DNA from: Gigantopelta aegis
Taxonomy: Eukaryota; Mollusca; Gastropoda; Neomphalida; Peltospiridae
DNA: 64,000 bases
Assembly: GCF_016097555.1 (NCBI RefSeq)
Contig: NC_054704.1
Span: 31,052,959 to 31,116,958, forward strand
Reading direction: 5' to 3'
The first letter of the stretch is position 1; each line of letters opens with the position of its first letter. Made by a program: the position numbers and the translations under genes. This document shows positions 42,998 through 53,890 of the stretch, piece by piece. Below the pieces are notes generated by a model. The model saw nothing but the letters and a program-made list of their open reading frames with translations, was not told the DNA's origin and searched no databases.

Positions 42998-44830
42998 GAA
43001 TCCAGGTGAAAACCCCCTTCGGTCAAAACCCCCTCGGTCAAAACCCCCTCCAGTCAAAAACCCCTGCAATAAATAGTCAGACGGTCAAAACCCCCTCTTA
43101 TTATTATTGTTTGGTATTTATAGTGGTAAAGTTGGTATAATATTAACATAGATGAATAATTGTTTTAATCTCTTTTGAATAATTATCTGAAATATATTTA
43201 TTTATGTTGTTATTTAGTGTATGTTACACTACATAGACTTTAGGCTTTCAGTGAAGCTACTCATAGACTTAGAATTGTAGTTTTTACAAAATGTTTGATC
43301 TTAGAGATAGATGTAATTGGGAAGCCTAGGAAAACTACTTATATAATATAATAGTATAATGAAAGAACTTGATAGTAATTTGCAATATAAGGAAAGAACA
43401 TGATAGTAATTAGCAACAACAACAACAACAACAGCTTGATCTTGGCTAGCTGCTGCAGGGATTAATGTAATTGGAAAGCCTTGAGAAATCCTTTAAATAA
43501 TATAATGAAAGAATTTGATAGTAATTAGCAATCTCTGTTACTTATGTGATCTTAGCTATTGAAGGGATCTTAGCTATTGATGGGATTAATGATTGAGCAG
43601 TTATTTTTGAACATGAAAGTAGAGTACATGCAGCAAATGTCACATGGGATGCTACAAGAAAATGGTTAGGGTCTGGTCTATTAATCATTCATTCTGTGAA
43701 CAACCATGGAAGTGATACAAAATCACAAGGGTGGTCAAAAGCTTCTGCATGAAGGATATATGTATACCAAAAAGAACAAGTCTAAGTCTACAGTGCGATG
43801 GGAAAACTCCAACAGGGCTTCCTTTTCTTGCAAGGGAGCAGTGACCACAGATATTGAGATCCAGACAGTGATACACACTGTCCAACACACTCATGATCCC
43901 AATCCCGACTCTGTTGCAGCTAGTAGGCTGAAAAACACCATGAAGAACGTAAGTGGTACATCGCGGGGTACGCCAACCCAGATAGTCGTGGATACTACAG
44001 CAACTGCTACAACTGATATTCGTGCTGCTCTAGGCAACCCAGAAGTTGTGAAACGTACACTACGTCGGGAGCGTGCCAAGCATCTTCCTAAAAATCCACA
44101 ATCACTTCAAGACTTAATCATTGAGGATCAGTGGATTACGACTGGAGGTGATGATCCACAAATGTTTTTGATCTATGACAATGGTGTGGATTCGCCCAGC
44201 CGTATGTTAGTGTTTGCGACTGAAGAGGGACTAACGCATCTGGCTCGTTCGGATGTCTGGTACATGGATGGAACATTTAACTCTGCTCCGCTCCTGTTCC
44301 ATCAACTGTTTGTCATTCGTGCGCCGCTCGGAGATTCATCGATCAGCTGTGTCTATGCATTTCTCTCAAACAAGAGCCAATCCACATATGAAGAACTGTT
44401 ACAATCCATCGAGAATAAGTGTCAGGTGCTTGGTTTTCAATTAGATCCATCAACTGTGATCACCGACTACGAGTTAGCCATCATCAACGCTGTCAGTTCA
44501 ACGTTCGGCCCACACACTAGAAGTCATGGCTGCTTTTATCACCTGACACAGAGCACGTGGAGGAAGATTCAGAGTCTGGGACTTGTACATTTGTATCGGG
44601 AGAACAGTGACGTAAAACTTTTCTGTGGCATGTTGGATGGTTTGGCATTTTTGCCAACAGGTGATGTTGTGTCCGGTATTTTATTTTGGGTATTAATTAT
44701 TTTGTCATTTCTTATAATTATTTCCTAAATAAGGGGGTTTTGACTGGAGGGGGTTTTGACTGGAGGGGTTTTTGACTGAGGGGGTTTTGACCGAAGGGGT
44801 TTTGACCGGAGGGGGTTTTGACCGGTCACC
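42998..44830 (+). mobile_element. Mutator-like element with subrepeat inverted termini
   Basis: The 9-bp direct repeat ATATAATAT (42989-42997 and 44831-44839) brackets the element. The left terminus (about 43005-43097) has five copies of GGTCAAAACCCCCTC or close variants; the right terminus (about 44730-44828) has six in the opposite orientation (GAGGGGGTTTTGACC). A 9-bp duplication and the transposase inside fit the MULE superfamily. The termini recall foldback elements. The single ORF lacks the C-terminal part of the transposase, so the copy is probably non-autonomous or internally deleted. Confidence 0.85.
43706..44728 (+). CDS. FLYWCH-MULE transposase, truncated
   Basis: Residues about 8-66 form a FLYWCH-type zinc-binding domain (GGQKLLHEGYMY, STVRWEN, SCKG, HTHDP). 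Residues about 180-315 match the MULE transposase domain, with the first catalytic Asp at 188 (YMDGTFN), the second at 254 (ITDYELA) and the CxxH at 276-279 (CFYH). The catalytic Glu and the C-terminal half expected further on are absent: after FLPTGD (about 320) the frame runs into hydrophobic, AT-rich codons and stops just before the right terminus. A donor-like ACAG|GTGATG lies at that junction, so a lost downstream exon is possible. The usual first Cys of FLYWCH seems replaced (RWEN). The enzyme would have cut and joined the element ends. Confidence 0.85.
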   Translation: MEVIQNHKGGQKLLHEGYMYTKKNKSKSTVRWENSNRASFSCKGAVTTDIEIQTVIHTVQHTHDPNPDSVAASRLKNTMKNVSGTSRGTPTQIVVDTTATATTDIRAALGNPEVVKRTLRRERAKHLPKNPQSLQDLIIEDQWITTGGDDPQMFLIYDNGVDSPSRMLVFATEEGLTHLARSDVWYMDGTFNSAPLLFHQLFVIRAPLGDSSISCVYAFLSNKSQSTYEELLQSIENKCQVLGFQLDPSTVITDYELAIINAVSSTFGPHTRSHGCFYHLTQSTWRKIQSLGLVHLYRENSDVKLFCGMLDGLAFLPTGDVVSGILFWVLIILSFLIIIS

Positions 44831-44839
44831 ATATAATAT

Positions 44840-46840
44840 AGCTGTTTACGCTATTCAGTGAGTACAAGCTAAATACTTCAACACCAGACCATAACAGAAA
44901 ACACATTCTACTATCAAGAAACCCGCCTCTAACATTAAAGGAGGTGACAATTACGGCATTTGGCATGGTATGCATATTATTGCTTAATATCAACAAATAT
45001 AATCGTATAGTTAATTAATAAAACGGTTAAATGTGACGGCAATTATATAGAACGGGCGCAGCCATTTTGTATCATCCCAGTGAATACGCCCTCTGGCGAG
45101 CTGGTGGTTGCGTAATACCTAACGTGTCACGTCAGGAATTAGTCTTCGAAGTGAAGAAACAAAACATACCTGATTTTTGCAGATGCATCGCAATGTTCTG
45201 TAATTATATCCATCCTAGTAAGCCAGTACCAATTATATATTATTTTTCAATACAAAAAACCCCACCATTGTCATGAAATAACTGTTTTATGTTTCGTACA
45301 TAAATTAACCCACGTACTGCAACAATAATCGGAGTGTTTTCTTGTTTAATTGGTCTTTTCTTTCCGTGGCCTTTCCGTGGTTCCTGATTGGCAGGTGTAT
45401 ATTCAGACGGTCCCTAGACACTGTGTCTAGACACACTAAAAAGACATGACTCTTTTATAAAGATCACAGGGTATTGTGTGATAACAGCACGGATACACCT
45501 CAAATCGTAATGGACATTACCAACCGCCCTGCTTTATTACTGTAAGTAATTCTGTAAAACACTTGATTAAGTAGACTTTCCCATCTAAAATCACAAAACT
45601 GACCAATTACGTCGTCCCAAAGAAAAGAAAAGTATCACTTGGGTATCGTGAGTGGTAGTTTTTGCTCGAACGTGCCCTACCAATAGGCCTAATAGTATGC
45701 ATTTTGTCTTTGGATTTTTTTTAAAAAGAAAAATACTATAACTCCATTTCGTTCTTTTGATGTAACCTGAAATATATTTAGTTAAATAGTTTATTATACT
45801 ATTAAGTCATTTGTGTTGTTTTACAAGTCAGATTGATGAAAGCGAAGCGCCTTGTCGTAAATTAGAGCGTTTGTTTACACTGTGCATAGAGAAGGTGGAC
45901 GGAGCTGACGTCACTTCGCCCCAAGCTATACCACCGAACGTCACAAAAACGAAACAAAATGGCTGCCCCCAGTTAGCAGGAATAATCATGGGATTTTACT
46001 AACTCTAAAATTACGCGTTTTTCATTTGTTAAAGTGTCAGTATGTGTTGGTGGTCCGGGTATGCATCTTTCCAACACATAAGGCTCTTGTTTGAGTTGAC
46101 TCTACCTTTAACACATCTTAGGCACATCAACAACAATTATATTTACCAAAGTTTGATCCATGAATCCCTGCCACGTAACACCGCTTGTTACCCAGTAACA
46201 ATCGCAAACCCCCTCTGGCTATCCACTCAGCCAATTTAAACAAAAGGTTATGCAATGAATCGGACGTTGCTGCGGGCACCCAAAAAGGCTTGAAGAGAGC
46301 CGTTCTTACTTCTTTGTGTTAATTAGCGACAGTAAATGGTTAATTACACCTATCTCGACACTTAGTCGTTACATGAAGATAATTGATTCTAAGTGTAACT
46401 TGGCTGACTAAACCACTGGAAATAATGGATTAATCGACTGATGGCCAATTAAATCAGTATACTCAACTATACTCCAACAAGAGTAAATATGTTAGGTTTT
46501 TCTACAATATAATCATTAATATCATAGAATATACCTCTCTTCATTACTAACCAGTACCAGGTACTGGTTCCCGGTGAATGGCTGTAAATATACATATTTC
46601 AAACTCAACAATCGGTCAATAGATAGTGAAGTTATTTAATAATAACTTCTTGTTACAAACACAGGTTTGTTAACTATATATCAAATGTCTGTTGCACAAC
46701 TGAAGACCCTAATTAGGTGCTGTTCATATGAACAACAATTGTAGGCAAGGAGTCCTTAATGGGTAAAAAAACCCAAGAGCTTGACGGAATCCCGTCATAG
46801 TTTCATACACAGATATTAACGCACTGGCGCAGGGGGTAAT
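44840..46840. other. Non-coding stretch
   Basis: No gene recognised. 45835-45990 is moderately GC-rich (GAAGCGCCTTGTCGTAAATT, TGACGTCACTTCGCCCC, AAAATGGCTGCCCCC) and looks like a dispersed repeat, but no second copy is in the window. Confidence 0.4.
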
Positions 46841-46849
46841 TAAATCCTT

Positions 46850-46995
46850 TGTGGCCTCACAAATTGTTCCATGCTTTTGCTGAGACTCGAACCTATGGCA
46901 CCGAATCGCCCGCAACTTGCAGACTTGCCACGATACTTTTTGAACTATTGAGGCATCCATAAAAAGGATGCTCTTTAACTCAACTATAGGCATGG
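46850..46995 (-). repeat. tRNA-like SINE fragment, family c
   Basis: On minus: GCAAGTTGCGGGCGATTCGG, TGCCATAGGTTCGAGTCTCA (box-B-like). Shares its layout with 42300-42430. Confidence 0.6.
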
Positions 46996-47069
46996 GGCCT
47001 ACAAGCTACGCGGTATGTATGTATGTTTCTCTCTATCTCTCTATCTCTCTCCCTCTCTCTCTCTCTCTC

Positions 47070-47461
47070 CCGACTGGGTCAAAGTTCGAGGTGCACCCAA
47101 CGTTTGATAGTGAAGTGAACACCACAAGTCCTGTGATTGGTGATAAATGTGAATGTGTTGGTTGTAAATAAAAAATAGTTTCATCTGTGCAAAAACTTTA
47201 TGTAATTTTATTTCATCTAGTACCACCTACCTGTAAAAAAGTACTCAAATTTTGTGCAGAACTAGGATAGTCATAGACGCTACCCGTTATCTCAGAAATG
47301 AGCAACTTGACGCCAATTTTTGTCTGATTCACTTTAAGGGCGAGGGGTTGTAGTATTTATATCCGTAGCGTTTATGTCGATTACTACGCTGCAGGTAGGA
47401 GTTTTAGCCACATTAGTTACTATTGTCGTCTATGGAATTTGATTTGGTAGTATACACCCTC
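47070..47461 (-). mobile_element. TIR element family A, diverged copy
   Basis: Reverse-oriented relative of 8613-9063: AAAGTTCGAGGTGCACCCAA, ATTTCATCTAGTACCAC and TTGGTAGTATACACCCTC. The end next to the CT microsatellite (47030-47068) is missing. Confidence 0.7.
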
Positions 47462-47495
47462 TAGTAGTGTCGTTAAACAAAACAAAACTTTAAAT
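47455..47495 (+). repeat. SINE tail remnant
   Basis: CTAGTAGTGTCGTTAAACAA followed by AACAAAACTTT matches the 3' end of the common SINE. Confidence 0.6.
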
Positions 47496-47682
47496 TGCAT
47501 GTGTGCATACATGGATGGATGAAGGATGGACAGATGGACGAACGGATTGATGGACAAATAGACAGATGGTTGGATGAATGGATAACTTCATGTACATGTT
47601 GTCCATAGTTGCTATTGATTTCAAGATGAAATTCTGTGTCATTATGATAGCAATAAAGAAAAATAGTTGCTATTTAAATACT

Positions 47683-48073
47683 TTAAAGGGACATTCCTGA
47701 GTTTGCTGCATTGTAAGGTGTTTCCGACTAATAAAATATTTCTACGATTAACTTTACATATTAAATATATCTTCTTGTTTAGAATATCAGTGTCTGTATA
47801 TTCAATGTGTTTCAGGTCGTCTTAATATTTGTAAACAAAACAAACTGGCTTTTGTCTTTAAATAATTCCGTACGTACGAAAATGTTTTTTTTTAGGAAAT
47901 AAAGTGATATTTAACTTAGTACAAATATTAGAACAATCAGAAACACGTTTAATATACAGCCACTAATATTTTATGCAGACAAATATATTTGATATGTAAT
48001 TACAATCGTTAACAAGTCTCTGTTAATTGATAACATCTTCAAAATTGCAGCCAACTCAGGAATGTCCCTTTAA
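47683..48073. mobile_element. TIR element family B, copy 2
   Basis: Ends TTAAAGGGACATTCCTGAGT and ACTCAGGAATGTCCCTTTAA are perfect inverted repeats over 20 bases. The body aligns with 29049-29436 along its length. It lies just downstream of the polyadenylation signal of the dismutase-like gene. Confidence 0.85.
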
Positions 48074-48114
48074 AACAAAGAATAATAACAATAGCAAAGC
48101 GAAGTAAAAAGTGT

Positions 48115-48120
48115 TTTATT
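48115..48120 (-). terminator. Polyadenylation signal AATAAA
   Basis: AATAAA on the minus strand lies 45 bases beyond the stop codon at 48166-48168. It is the first canonical hexamer after the last exon. Confidence 0.65.
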
Positions 48121-48165
48121 TCTTACATTACCACGTACTGTGGTAACATGTTTCAATGACCCATT

Positions 48166-48315
48166 TCACTTTTTCCAATTGAGCTGATCAGGATTTTCCA
48201 ACCAAAATGGTTTCATTTTTGCTGTTTTGTTGTCCCATCCCAGTTTACTACATAGTTGTATTTTTTCTACACACTTATATTCTCCTCTCGCATCCTCTTC
48301 AGTCCTCGAACACAG
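48166..48315 (-). CDS. Exon e (terminal) of the SOD-fold protein gene
   Basis: Minus-strand acceptor TTTCTATTTAAAG precedes 49 codons and TGA. It begins in phase 0, as required by the exon ending at 50322. The text LCSRTEEDARGEYKCVEKIQ aligns with the end of the Cu/Zn-SOD fold: the segment that normally carries the last copper-ligand His reads ALCSRTEED, so Cys replaces it, and KCVEKIQ takes the place of the conserved C-terminal Cys strand. A basic, Trp-containing tail (KPFWLENPDQLNWKK) extends past the usual SOD end. AATAAA follows after 45 bases. Confidence 0.65.
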   Translation of the reverse strand: MCSRTEEDARGEYKCVEKIQLCSKLGWDNKTAKMKPFWLENPDQLNWKK

Positions 48316-49544
48316 CTTTAAATAGAAAATAATTATATAAATAATTGATGTACTAGGCAATCGGTCTATTGTTACTGTCATTTACGTGTCTATATCCAAA
48401 AGAGGTTCAGGAACGTCCATCCCACGTCCAGTCTCTGACAAGGTCAGTGGCTGGGCATCGGACAGAATTAAATGGTCTACTAAGGCGACTGATCTAGTTT
48501 TTTCTCTCATGAGTTATAATTATTACATATTGTATTAACAGCTCATTGTCATCATAGTGCACTGTACCTGAACTTTTTTTAGTCGGGCATGGAAGTTTAT
48601 AAAATGAGCAGAAATTCCAGTATTTGACCAATGAGAAAACAACTGAAATATTTAGCCCAGAGCGTGACTTGCTTGCTATAAACTGTACTTCCATATCCGA
48701 CAAAATGTTTTCAGGTAGTGTGGAGATTATTTAATTCGATTCTGGTTAAAAAAAAAAAAAAATAATAATAATAATAATAATAAAAAAAAATATATAATTA
48801 AAATGTGAATATCGAAGTTGTTAGTATGAAAAGGTGTTTTATTATTGTATTTTGACTCTTTCGTCACACAGAGTTTCAACAGTTAATTGAATATGTAGTG
48901 AGCATTTAAAAAAAAATAGCGTACCAAGATGGCGAGTGCTTTAACTTATTTATAGAGTAGGGTGAACAACATTTGTGTCTCAAATAAAAAATATATGTTA
49001 AATGGCAATAAGAGTGTTATGTATAAAGTGGAGATATCAAAATCTTGTGGAAATATATCAAGTTTATTAACATATTTACTTATAAAAATCCCCAATCTGT
49101 GTCTGTGCCTGTGGGAGCTCACCCCACAATTAGAAAATTAAGCATTTTTCAAGGAAAATAGAATTTAGGGCAGTTCCTTCTGATACATAAAAATTGGTGT
49201 GTTTTTTTGTTTTTCTTTTGAGGTGAGTTATTTGTTGAGTTTGGTTAAGTTTGGTTTACTGTTGATGGGTTTCTTTGACGTTGTCTTATTTTATGCTATA
49301 TCGTTTTTGTGGAAATAAAAGCAAACTAAACTTCTTCAGAATATCTATGCACACAGCCTTTTTGGGAGACCAAGGTTCGTGCTCATAAAGCTTTTAAAAG
49401 TCCAGACTCAGTACACTAATAAGGATACTTCGATAAGCCTTTAAGCACGTGGCATTTGCTTAGGCGAGATTTTCTAATCTGAATCAATTACATAAGCACG
49501 GGACCTAACATAATTTACCTAGTTAGCCTTAATATCATTTTAAC

Positions 49545-49781
49545 ACTGGCCTTGGTGGTGTCGTGGTTAAGCCATCGGACAGGTAAGAACAGGGTTCGCA
49601 GCCCAGTACCGTCTCCAACCGTAAGACCACTACACCCTCTTCTTTCTCACTAACCACAAAACCACTAAAAACTAACCCACTGTCTTGGACAGACAGCCCA
49701 GATAGCTGAGGTGCCCAGAACATCGTGCTTGAACCTTAATTGGATATAAGCACGAAACTAAGTTGAAATGAAATTAAATGA
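49545..49781 (+). mobile_element. tRNA-derived SINE, family b, full length
   Basis: Head CTTGGTGGTGTCGTGGTTAA with box-B-like AGGGTTCGCAGCCC; tail TTGGATATAAGCACGAAACT and AAGTTGAAATGAAATTAAAT. Perfect 11-bp duplication ATCATTTTAAC at 49534-49544 and 49782-49792. Confidence 0.85.
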
Positions 49782-49867
49782 ATCATTTTAACAGGGAAGG
49801 GAGAGTGGTAATAAATTGTATAAGAATGCATGTGGGTATTGCCTCAAACTAAGGACAGCCCCTTTAA

Positions 49868-50279
49868 GGTAGTACTAAACCAAATAACTTCCGACTGGGT
49901 GAAAGTTCGAGGTGCACCCAACTTGTGATAGAGATTGGTGATAAATGTGTTGGTTGTTAAAAAAAAAAGTTTCTTCTGGGCAAAAACATGTATGCAATTT
50001 TATTTCATCTAGTACCACTGTGTCAAGCAGCCTTGTGCTTGAAACATGTATGGGGTACCTGTAAAAAAAGTACTCGAATTTTGTGCGGAACTAGGGTAGT
50101 CATAGATGCTACCCGTTATCTCAAAAATGAACAGCTTGACCCCCCAATTTTTCTGATTCACTTTAAGGGTGAGGGACGGTAGTATTTATATCCGTGTCGA
50201 TTGATACGCTGCAGGTAGGAGTTTTAGCCACATATGTTACTATTGTCGTCTATGGGATTTGATTTGGTAGTATACACCC
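49868..50279 (-). mobile_element. TIR element family A, copy flanked by TTAA
   Basis: Ends GGTAGTACTAAACCAAAT and TTTGGTAGTATACACCC are inverted. TTAA flanks it on both sides (49864-49867 and 50280-50283), the signature of piggyBac-type integration, although the other copies in this window do not show TTAA. It sits 43 bases from exon d of the SOD-fold gene. Confidence 0.7.
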
Positions 50280-50321
50280 TTAAGGGGCGTTGCTGGGGGT
50301 CGTAGTGATGTGGATACGTAC

Positions 50322-50469
50322 CGCAATTCCTCTTCCCGCGTAGTCTCTCAGGGAACTGAAAGGAAGGTCGGTGACTGTGACCTTCTGTTCGGTGCTGGAG
50401 GAGAGTTTAAACTCGTGCAAGGCAAGGTCACTTATTGTCAAACCTCCCACGTTAGTATCAGAACCTTTC
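50322..50469 (-). CDS. Exon d of the SOD-fold protein gene
   Basis: Acceptor TTCATATTCACAG precedes and donor GTACGT follows. One leading base completes the codon begun in exon c. Coding text: KGSDTNVGGLTISDLALHEF, then KVTVTDLPFSSLRDYAGRGI. It matches the Cu/Zn-SOD segment HVGDLGN ... VxxxDxxxxLxxxxxxxGRxxVVH: NVGGL stands where the zinc ligands His and Asp should be, and YAGRGIA corresponds to IIGRxLV. If the donor were skipped, the frame would run on for 14 codons (VRIHITTTPSNAP) to a TAA inside the TTAA target of the adjacent TIR element. Confidence 0.7.
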
Positions 50470-50924
50470 CTGTGAATATGAAATCACGATATGTCACCTT
50501 GCAATAACATAAATTATTAAAGTAGCCTAATTATTTAAAAAAAAAACAACAACAACCAAACCCACACATATGCTAATATTTTAAAGGCATATTGTCACAG
50601 ACCACTGACCTATTTAATGGTCTAACAAAGTATTACCTGAACAAAAATAATTTGGCTACCCACACGGTCTATGAGTGGGGTGATAAGCAAATATAAAAGA
50701 TGACAGTAAAAACTGAAGTGCGATTGGGACCATATAAACAAAACTATAAACAAACGCTAGAAATCTAGTTGGTGGTTGTTGTTTTGTTTGGTGTTTGTTG
50801 GTGGTTTTTTGTGTGTCAGGTTGTTTTTTTTTTTTTTTTTTTTTTTGGGGGGGGGGGGTATTTTTAGTTTTTTGTTGCTTTTTTATGTTTCGTTTGCCTA
50901 AGAAGTGGATAAGAAAGGAAAGGA

Positions 50925-51160
50925 ATGCTTCGTTAACGACACCTGAGTACATTTTCACACTACGGCTATGTAATGTTTTGTCATCCCCGATCCGTGAGCT
51001 AACATATTGTTATATTTATACACGATTAGGAAACGAGAGAGTAAACCCGCCACTGCCATATAAGATTACTTCTTCCGAAAAAGTAATGGATCTTTTATAT
51101 GCACATTTGTCAGACTGGACAGCACATAACACCGTCTTTGAAGTGCCTGTCATTGGGCAA
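50925..51160 (-). repeat. Degraded SINE
   Basis: Minus-strand SINE order survives weakly: GCTTCGTTAACGACACCTGA (tail), GAGAGTAAACCCGCCACTGC, and GATCTTTTATATGCACATTT on the plus strand. Head not recognisable. Confidence 0.5.
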
Positions 51161-51267
51161 TGGGTGAGACGTTGGAGGGAGTGGGGGAGGGGAGGAGGGA
51201 CCGGTGTCCACTGAGAGAGAGATCAAATATCACACTGTCATACTGAATATATACACACACGGAGACA

Positions 51268-51281
51268 CACACAGAGACACA

Positions 51282-51328
<47 letters not shown>
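51268..51328. repeat. CA microsatellite
   Basis: Interrupted then pure CA repeats from about 51250, pure from 51279 to 51327. Confidence 0.9.
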
Positions 51329-51329
<1 letters not shown>

Positions 51330-51380
51330 TACATATATATATCTTGCCCACTGGACAGGTTTATCCAGCTTTTGCACGGT

Positions 51381-52002
51381 GCTAGAAAAATCTGTCTGAC
51401 CCTAGGGCAATCTAATTAAAATTAGCTCCACAATTACATGTGGATCTAACACCAGCCAGGTGGAGCTCATTCTCACCAATCAAAACCTTACTTGCAGAAT
51501 CCTGCCAGTGATTTAAAAATAATTTGAAAACATTCCGAATTATCCTGAGGGTATACGACATGTTTCGTGTGAATTACGAATGCCTTAAAACATGTTTTAT
51601 TTTATAAAATAAATAGTTTGTAATGTAAAACTGAAGACTGATTTAGTTGGGGTTTTTTTTATAAAAAATAAATAATTTTTAATGTAAAATTGAAGACTGA
51701 TAACCCACCCCGTACGTATTGGTATGGTTCGCTGTACTTCGGCCACTAAAATTTTTTAGAATTTGTGTGCTCCCAAATAACGTTATAAAAGGCGAAGTGT
51801 GATTGGTCAATATTTAAATTATTATTTACAGAGATGTGGACATTGGGGACTACGCAGTGTTGTCAGTTTTAAATCACTGGCAGGATTCTGCAAGTAAGGT
51901 TTTGATTGGTGGACATGAGCTCCAACTGGTTGATGTTAGATCCACATGTAATAGTGGATCTAATTTTAATTAGATTGACCCGAGGGCTAGACGATTTCTA
52001 CA
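51381..52002. mobile_element. Full-length palindromic TIR element
   Basis: About 120-bp inverted arms: left GGGCAATCTAATTAAAATTA then CATGTGGATCTAACACCAGC and CAATCAAAACCTTACTTGCA; right the reverse complement with few differences (GATCTAATTTTAATTAGATT). The middle carries AACGTTATAAAAGGCGAAGT, shared with 1-178 and 27775-27945. No ORF; a MITE. Confidence 0.85.
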
Positions 52003-52305
52003 TACGCGTGACGTCATAACTCATGTTTTAAAACGATTGACGTCATAACTCATGGTTTTCAAAATTCTGTTTGCCATTTTACGTTGTATTATTGTTTTAA
52101 AAATATTTAATCAAATTAATATTTTCAACTTTATATTTATTGGTAAGTTGAACATTACATATTTATGTCGTTGCACAAGGTGGGCTATATTTTTCCGCGT
52201 ATGATTAAATGAGTTGGCAGGTGAAATGTATACGAATCGTTCTACAATAAACAGACCGTAGCTTACAAAATTAATGTTTTGTTACTGTAATTAAATGGGC
52301 AAGAA

Positions 52306-52463
52306 AAAGAATCAATCACTGTTGTGAGGTATAGATAAGGCAATTCCAACCCTCGGGACACAATTTGTTTGTAAGAGCCTCGGTAAAACTCGGCCCTCGC
52401 AAAAAATATTTGGTCCCTCGGGTTGGAATAGCCTTATCTACACCTCACAACGGTGATAGATTC

Positions 52464-52472
<9 letters not shown>
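52306..52472. repeat. Hairpin repeat
   Basis: Left arm GAATCAATCACTGTTGTGAG then ATTCCAACCCTCGGG; right arm CCCTCGGGTTGGAAT then CTCACAACGGTGATAGATTC. Arms of about 55 bases pair with few mismatches around a 55-base centre. It looks like a solo palindromic transposon remnant. Confidence 0.75.
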
Positions 52473-52495
<23 letters not shown>

Positions 52496-53684
52496 CAGGT
52501 GATGCGCCAGTTCCGGATCACCTGTAGTTACCGATCAGTCTGTCGGTATATTAATTTTTTAGTCATTTCTGTGTAAATTTCATTAAACAAATATTCTAAC
52601 AAACAAATAATACATGTTTCTTGAAATTGTACGTAAAATAACTGTAACAGTATATAGTCTTGGTTTTATTTTGGACGGCGATACATAACCACTATTAAAA
52701 CTTTACACGAGCAGACGACATGAAAAAAAGAAGACGTTTAAAAAGAGATGAAGTTTTTGATGGTTTTCTTTTTATATCCTTTGAAATTTTATAGTACGAG
52801 TAGGGGAAACATATATAGATTGTGCATGACTAGTTTTATGAAAAGTGATGCTGTAAACGACTTACTGTAACTCATCAAAGGGGACACACTTGATACGCCA
52901 GTTGCGGATCACTCACAAAACGGAAGTATTTACGCTGTAATTGCCGCTAGATGGGGCGATGAACGCAGGGTTTATCTCAAGACTCAAAAACGTTGAACAC
53001 GGTGGAATGTTTTTCTCCATGACAATAATAATAATAATATTATTATTATTTTAACCACTGGTTCATAATAATTCGACTCTGTATGTCTCGGGGCCCCATG
53101 TCATAGTAGCCCTAGACTGTTCGTCCCATGGCCAGTCATCCTCTACAAAATATTATATTAATAGTTGTAGTTCCACCTATTTTTCTTGTATTATTTTTGT
53201 TTTCTACAGGTAATGAATGACAATATGTATATAATGTAAAGACACGTATTTTATAAACTGAAACTACGATTTTAAGTGTTCGTCCACTTGTCTCTCACGT
53301 TGTATTTGTAGGTCTACGTGTAATTAGCCATTCGTACAAATACCAGCCGCAGTCATTCACAAATATGGCTAATATAAATCAAATGTAGTTTTTTAAAATT
53401 CCATTTTCGTTTAATTCGGGCAAAAATTAGTGTGCCCTGTCCCCTACAAAAATAGGAGCCCGTATGACCTGTTACATCGCCAGTCTAGAATCGCTCAAAT
53501 CGCTCCACACGTGTCTTGTATTTGCCCCATAAGACTATTCAGTAATGTTGCCCGCCCCCCTCAGTGTGAGAGCCGTCCACCCCATTGCTAGATTGATTGA
53601 TTGAAAAAGAAAAAAAAGTTTACTGTACAAAGAAAAGAATCGGCACAAGTTTGACATGAGGACCTTTATAAAACCATGCCACCG

Positions 53685-53890
53685 CCAGTGGTCTGTTTCG
53701 CATGTGTCATTGCACGTGCTTTTCGCATACTCGACTACTCGACTGCTCGACTTTGGGAGAGAGGGGGAAGGGGTCCTCTATTTGGTTTTGTCAACGAAGT
53801 GAAAATCTCTTATTCGGCTTAATTATAATTCGCATTTAAACAGTCTGTAGCCTACCACTATAGGGTGGATTATGTTTTTTCAGTGGAATT
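53685..53890 (+). repeat. Dispersed repeat segment shared with 60663-60850
   Basis: Ordered blocks in common: TTTCGC, CACGTGCTTT, GCTCGACTT, GTCAACGAAGTGAA versus GTCAGCGAAGTGAA, CAGTCTG and ATTCTTTTTT/ATGTTTTTTC. Function unknown. Confidence 0.45.

Larger units (their letters stand above)
48316..50321 (-). other. Intron 4 of the SOD-fold gene
   Basis: Bounded by donor GCG|GTACGT (50322/50321) and acceptor at 48316. It contains a 104-bp-type element fragment (48380-48450), a family b SINE with target duplication (49545-49781) and a family A TIR element (49868-50279). Confidence 0.55.

Noticed and set aside
50656..50958. Lys/Gln-rich minus-strand open frame
   Set aside because: Generated by a T26-G12 homopolymer run and TTG-rich text; no homology.
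51150..51419. Open frames over the CA microsatellite
   Set aside because: Simple-repeat translation only.
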